Position numbers and translations under genes: made by a program. The notes under the pieces are model-generated. The model had not been told where the DNA came from. It made no database searches and was given only the letters and a program-made list of their open reading frames with translations. Below, in pieces: positions 5,921 through 5,937 of a stretch of DNA of 5,937 nucleotides. Numbering within the stretch: the first letter of the stretch is position 1; every line of letters starts with the position of its first letter. The stretch comes from Syntrophales bacterium (GTDB taxonomy: Bacteria; Desulfobacterota; Syntrophia; Syntrophales; UBA2210): assembly GCA_023230565.1 (NCBI GenBank), contig JALNXD010000082.1, positions 1-5,937 on the forward strand, read 5' to 3'.

Positions 5921-5937
5921 ATGGCAAAGAAAAAGAA
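5921..5937 (+). CDS. Start of next gene (3' end outside window), possibly the Res subunit
   Basis: ATG 5921 opens a frame reading MAKKK to the window edge, preceded by a purine-rich ribosome site. Only five codons are visible, so the product cannot be identified from sequence. In type III restriction loci the restriction subunit gene (res, a DEAD/DEAH helicase-nuclease) normally follows mod, and this is the most likely identity from context alone. Confidence 0.45.

Overview
The window is a compact, single-strand (+) defence or restriction-modification locus. It is cut at both ends by the window edge. In order it holds: the C-terminal part of a superfamily 2 (SNF2/RapA-like) helicase; a DUF4391-type protein; a 750-residue AAA_13 (PrrC/RloC-like) ATPase; a type III-style N6-adenine DNA methyltransferase (mod) whose reading frame breaks near its 5' end; a roughly 130-base stretch with two strong hairpins and a tiny ORF; and the first codons of another gene, possibly the restriction subunit. 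No RNA gene, CRISPR array or transposase is visible.

The organism is most likely a bacterium of moderate G+C content. The strong AGGAGG ribosome sites with ATG starts and the tightly packed genes would suit a Firmicute/Clostridia-type host, but this is only an inference. Host-like segments are fairly G+C-rich (hand count of 241-300, about 57%; 5281-5340, about 65%). The ATPase gene (2641-2700, about 33%) and the middle of mod (4501-4560, about 32%; 4681-4740, about 33%) are much AT-richer. The locus therefore looks mosaic.

The genes are arranged as one operon. There is a 15-base gap between helicase and DUF4391, a 7-base overlap into the ATPase, and a 14-base overlap into mod. A plausible picture is a type III-like modification enzyme with an accessory helicase/DUF4391 pair, carrying an embedded ATPase. 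The C-terminus of that ATPase contains an R-x3-E...H arrangement (R649, E653, H691) like the catalytic triad of the PrrC anticodon nuclease. By analogy with PrrC inside a type I restriction locus, it could be a second-line guard that acts when restriction is inhibited.

Three things deserve attention: the PrrC/RloC-like guard inside a type III-type locus; the +1 frame break in mod at about 4147-4151, which separates a 70-residue N-terminus from an otherwise complete catalytic ORF; and the mod-downstream junction, with a 29-base near-perfect palindrome, a second hairpin, a 9-base in-frame direct repeat and a G7 tract in the next gene's ribosome-binding region.
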